Position numbers and translations under genes: made by a program. Positions 5,951 to 8,005 of a DNA stretch of 8,005 bases are shown here, one piece after another. Within the stretch, counting starts at the first letter, position 1. Each line of letters opens with the position of its first letter. The notes under the pieces are model-generated. The model saw only the letters and a program-made list of their open reading frames with translations, was not told the DNA's origin and did not search any database. Where the stretch lies: NCBI GenBank assembly GCA_023389315.1, contig JAEWEQ010000039.1, positions 1 to 8,005 on the forward strand, in the 5' to 3' direction. This DNA is from Actinomycetes bacterium. Lineage in GTDB: Bacteria; Actinomycetota; Actinomycetes; Actinomycetales; Actinomycetaceae.

Positions 5951-7978
5951 ATGAGTAACAGTTACGAGCAGTGGACCCAAGATCCGAACACCGGTCAGTC
6001 ACACTTGTGGCGCTGGAATGAGCAGACGCAGAACTGGGATTGGGTGTGTTCCTATCCCGCGTCCGAGGGCGATCAGGTCGCTGGCAGCGTGCCTTACCAA
6101 GCTGATCCGCGGGCAGCCGCGCAAGAGGTGCGCCAGCCCGTCGCAGAGGAAAACTGGCAATACCCAGTGGGTCAAGAAGCCCCCGCGCAGGAGGCATACG
6201 TGCCCGCGCAGGATGTGCCCGAGTACGAAGCCCCCGCGCAGGAAACCTCGCCTGAGGTAACGGCCGCGTATGAACCGGTGAGCGACTTGGAAGCCACCAC
6301 TTCATTCGATCCTGCTGAACAGCCAGTACCGGCCGAGCAGTCCGCCCCGGCCGAGCAGTCCCACCCGGCTTTCCCGGCTCCGCAACCTGAGCCGACTTAC
6401 CCGGCTGCGCAACCTGAGCCGACTTACCCGGCTGCGCAACCCGCCGCATCCGAACCCGCCCCGGTCGCGCAGCCCGCCCCGGTCGCGCAGCCCGCCCCGC
6501 TCGCGCAGCCTGAGCCTGCAGTCGAACCCGCCGCGACCGCCCAGACGTACGCTGCCGCCACCGCCCCCACCCTGACCGAGCAAAGCCCGAAAGGCGACGG
6601 AAACGGGGGCCTCGTTAAAATCCTTGTTGCCGTCCTCGCACTAATCGCGCTGGCGGTGGGCGGATACTTCGCGTACAAATACTTCTTCCAAAAGGACAAC
6701 GCCGAATCCGATAATGCCGCGGCGACCGCCCTCGGAAATGGTGTCCAACTGGCTTGGCAATACGAAGTCGGTGACGTGGATAGCAACTACAACGCGGTCA
6801 TTAAAACCCGCGAAGACAGCTTCATCCTCCTCACCCAGCAGGATGCCAAACCCGTCTACCTGGTGTTCACCACCGACGGAGCCTCCAAACCCAGCGAGGT
6901 TGGGGTCAACCCGCTGCCCGAGTGTGACGGCGGCAAATACGACCTTAAGGACGGCAAGTTAGACTGCGCCGACAAACGCGGCATCGACCTGGGCGCGAGC
7001 TTGAAACCCGCCACGCAGAGCGCGGCGGGCAGCAGCGAAGTACTCTTAGAATCCGATAGCCACTCCCTACTGATGCTCCACCAAGAGCCCGGAAAAGAGG
7101 AGGCGAACGCCAGCGAATACTGGATGGTCGCCACCGAAACCGCTAAACGCAGCGACGACGTGGCCGCCATGTTGAAAGACGCCGCTTGGGCAGTGGAACT
7201 GGTGAACCCCACCAGTGCCGCGCCGGGCAAGGCCGGGGTGCTGACTTCCACGCAGGCCGGTGACTCGAAACTGCTGGTTCAGTACTTCACTTACGCTGCG
7301 AGCCCGCAACCGCAAGCCACTATCCCAGCTCCCACGAAGCTGAAAGCGGCTGCAACTCCCTCGCCGACCCAGAGTGCAACGCCGAGTGCCACTCCCACTG
7401 CGGCAACTACGGAAGCGGACGGGCCGCTGACGAATACGCACTGCACGAAGCACAACAAGATCTGCTTCGACTACCCCGCTAATGCCCGCATTGAAGAATC
7501 CAACGTGATGCTCAATACCGGGAAATCCGCTCCCGCCAGTGATGATCCGAAGCTGACGGAAATGGGAACAGTGATCGCAGCCGATGGGACCGTCCTGGTG
7601 CAGTACATGGATAACTGGCAAAGTGACGACGCGTGTAGCGGGTCCGTGACCGTAGAGAAGTCGTGGCCGATCAGCCTGTCGAACAATGCCGGACGCGCCG
7701 CGGCAGTGTCCTCCGGGGTGACGAACGAAAACGGGAAATACACCGCCCAGCTGTACGCCACCAATGACCCCAGGCTGATTGGGACTAGCGGCTACCAAAG
7801 CTACGACCAGTGCGTGTACTTCCTGGTGCAGCCTTCCGCCTCTGGCAGCAAGTCGTTCACTTGGTTCCAGGTGGCGGACGCGGTCGAGGCAAGTAGCGAG
7901 GGCGAAGCGCTGGCCGCGTTGCAATCCGAACGTTACCAGCGGGCTTTGAATATCCTCAAGACCCTGCGCAACGAGTGA
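5951..7978 (+). CDS. Single-pass membrane protein with Trp-rich head, Pro/Ala/Gln-rich tail and two predicted ectodomains; function unknown
   Basis: Encodes 675 aa; I do not recognise a named family for the whole protein. Residues 6-32 are Trp-rich (YEQWTQDPNTGQSHLWRW, then NWDWV) and recall the short DUF2510/WW-like modules found at the N-terminus of actinobacterial membrane proteins; this link is an inference. Residues about 46-210 are a low-complexity Pro/Ala/Gln/Glu tail with short repeats. A single hydrophobic helix spans about 221-241, preceded by Lys223 and followed by Tyr/Lys/Phe residues. There is no signal peptide, so the likely topology is N-terminus inside, C-terminus outside. Domain 1 (about 260-450) has two cysteines (325, 339). 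A Ser/Thr/Pro/Ala linker (451-487) leads to domain 2 (about 488-675) with four cysteines (498, 505, 562, 621). The even counts suit extracytoplasmic disulfides. The ATG has AAGG 8 nt upstream. A cell-envelope sensing or binding role is possible but not shown. Confidence 0.85.
   Translation: MSNSYEQWTQDPNTGQSHLWRWNEQTQNWDWVCSYPASEGDQVAGSVPYQADPRAAAQEVRQPVAEENWQYPVGQEAPAQEAYVPAQDVPEYEAPAQETSPEVTAAYEPVSDLEATTSFDPAEQPVPAEQSAPAEQSHPAFPAPQPEPTYPAAQPEPTYPAAQPAASEPAPVAQPAPVAQPAPLAQPEPAVEPAATAQTYAAATAPTLTEQSPKGDGNGGLVKILVAVLALIALAVGGYFAYKYFFQKDNAESDNAAATALGNGVQLAWQYEVGDVDSNYNAVIKTREDSFILLTQQDAKPVYLVFTTDGASKPSEVGVNPLPECDGGKYDLKDGKLDCADKRGIDLGASLKPATQSAAGSSEVLLESDSHSLLMLHQEPGKEEANASEYWMVATETAKRSDDVAAMLKDAAWAVELVNPTSAAPGKAGVLTSTQAGDSKLLVQYFTYAASPQPQATIPAPTKLKAAATPSPTQSATPSATPTAATTEADGPLTNTHCTKHNKICFDYPANARIEESNVMLNTGKSAPASDDPKLTEMGTVIAADGTVLVQYMDNWQSDDACSGSVTVEKSWPISLSNNAGRAAAVSSGVTNENGKYTAQLYATNDPRLIGTSGYQSYDQCVYFLVQPSASGSKSFTWFQVADAVEASSEGEALAALQSERYQRALNILKTLRNE
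6374..6442 (+). repeat. 27-bp in-frame tandem repeat inside the membrane protein gene
   Basis: Two full units (6374-6400 and 6401-6427) differ by one base, and a third partial unit starts at 6428. They encode a nine-residue repeat of the type PAPQPEPTY / PAAQPEPTY, in the cytoplasmic low-complexity tail. The near identity at DNA level points to recent duplication or slippage. Confidence 0.85.
6455..6508 (+). repeat. 18-bp in-frame tandem repeat inside the membrane protein gene
   Basis: Three consecutive 18-bp units (6455-6472, 6473-6490, 6491-6508) encode PAPVAQ, PAPVAQ and PAPLAQ. The first two are identical and the third differs by one base. The unit length is a multiple of three, so copy-number change would alter tail length without breaking the frame. 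Confidence 0.85.
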
Positions 7979-8005
7979 GAACGTCGGTGGGGAGCCGCAG
8001 GCCAG

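Noticed and set aside
5931..6449. Minus-strand frame with AQPGKSAQV-type repeats
   Set aside because: The repeats are the reverse-strand reading of the Pro/Ala/Gln repeats of the membrane protein gene.
186..7978. Rhomboid protease cleaving the 675-aa membrane protein encoded in the same window
   Set aside because: The genes are about 5 kb apart on different strands and the membrane helix has no distinctive rhomboid-substrate feature beyond small residues. Proximity alone is not evidence.

Overview
The window reads as chromosomal DNA of a high-G+C actinobacterium. Supporting points are the G+C-rich codon use, the actinobacterial style of the IspF and CysRS proteins, TAnnnT -10 boxes placed as for leaderless mRNAs, and an Ala/Pro/Gln-rich membrane protein with a Trp-rich head. 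A member of the Actinomycetaceae or a relative would fit, but that is only a guess. No rRNA, tRNA, CRISPR array, transposase or phage gene was found.

Layout. 1-189 is the 3' end of an unrecognised plus-strand gene. It converges on a minus-strand pair, ispF (852-1376) followed directly by a rhomboid protease gene (186-851). The 178-bp gap upstream of ispF holds an 85-bp array of 22-bp tandem repeats and the start of a divergent plus-strand block. That block is an AAA_14/DUF4143 ATPase (1555-2838), cysS (2879-4327) and a small MNT-type nucleotidyltransferase (about 4338-4658). The block converges on a minus-strand ADP-ribosylglycohydrolase (4653-5675), overlapping it at the stop codons. A 275-bp divergent intergenic region then leads to a 675-aa single-pass membrane protein (5951-7978) of unknown function. 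The last 27 bases hold nothing recognisable.

How the genes relate. ispF (isoprenoid precursor synthesis) and cysS (Cys-tRNA synthesis) are housekeeping genes that are commonly neighbours on one strand in Actinobacteria. Here they are divergent and separated by an accessory ATPase with its own repeat array, and a lone nucleotidyltransferase follows cysS. The ATPase and the nucleotidyltransferase look less G+C-rich than cysS in the lines I counted by hand. This suggests a rearranged core locus that has collected accessory genes.

I see no complete new defence or metabolic system. The points most worth a second look are the repeat array at the ispF/ATPase divergent promoter, the nucleotidyltransferase without a HepT partner, and the two-ectodomain membrane protein.
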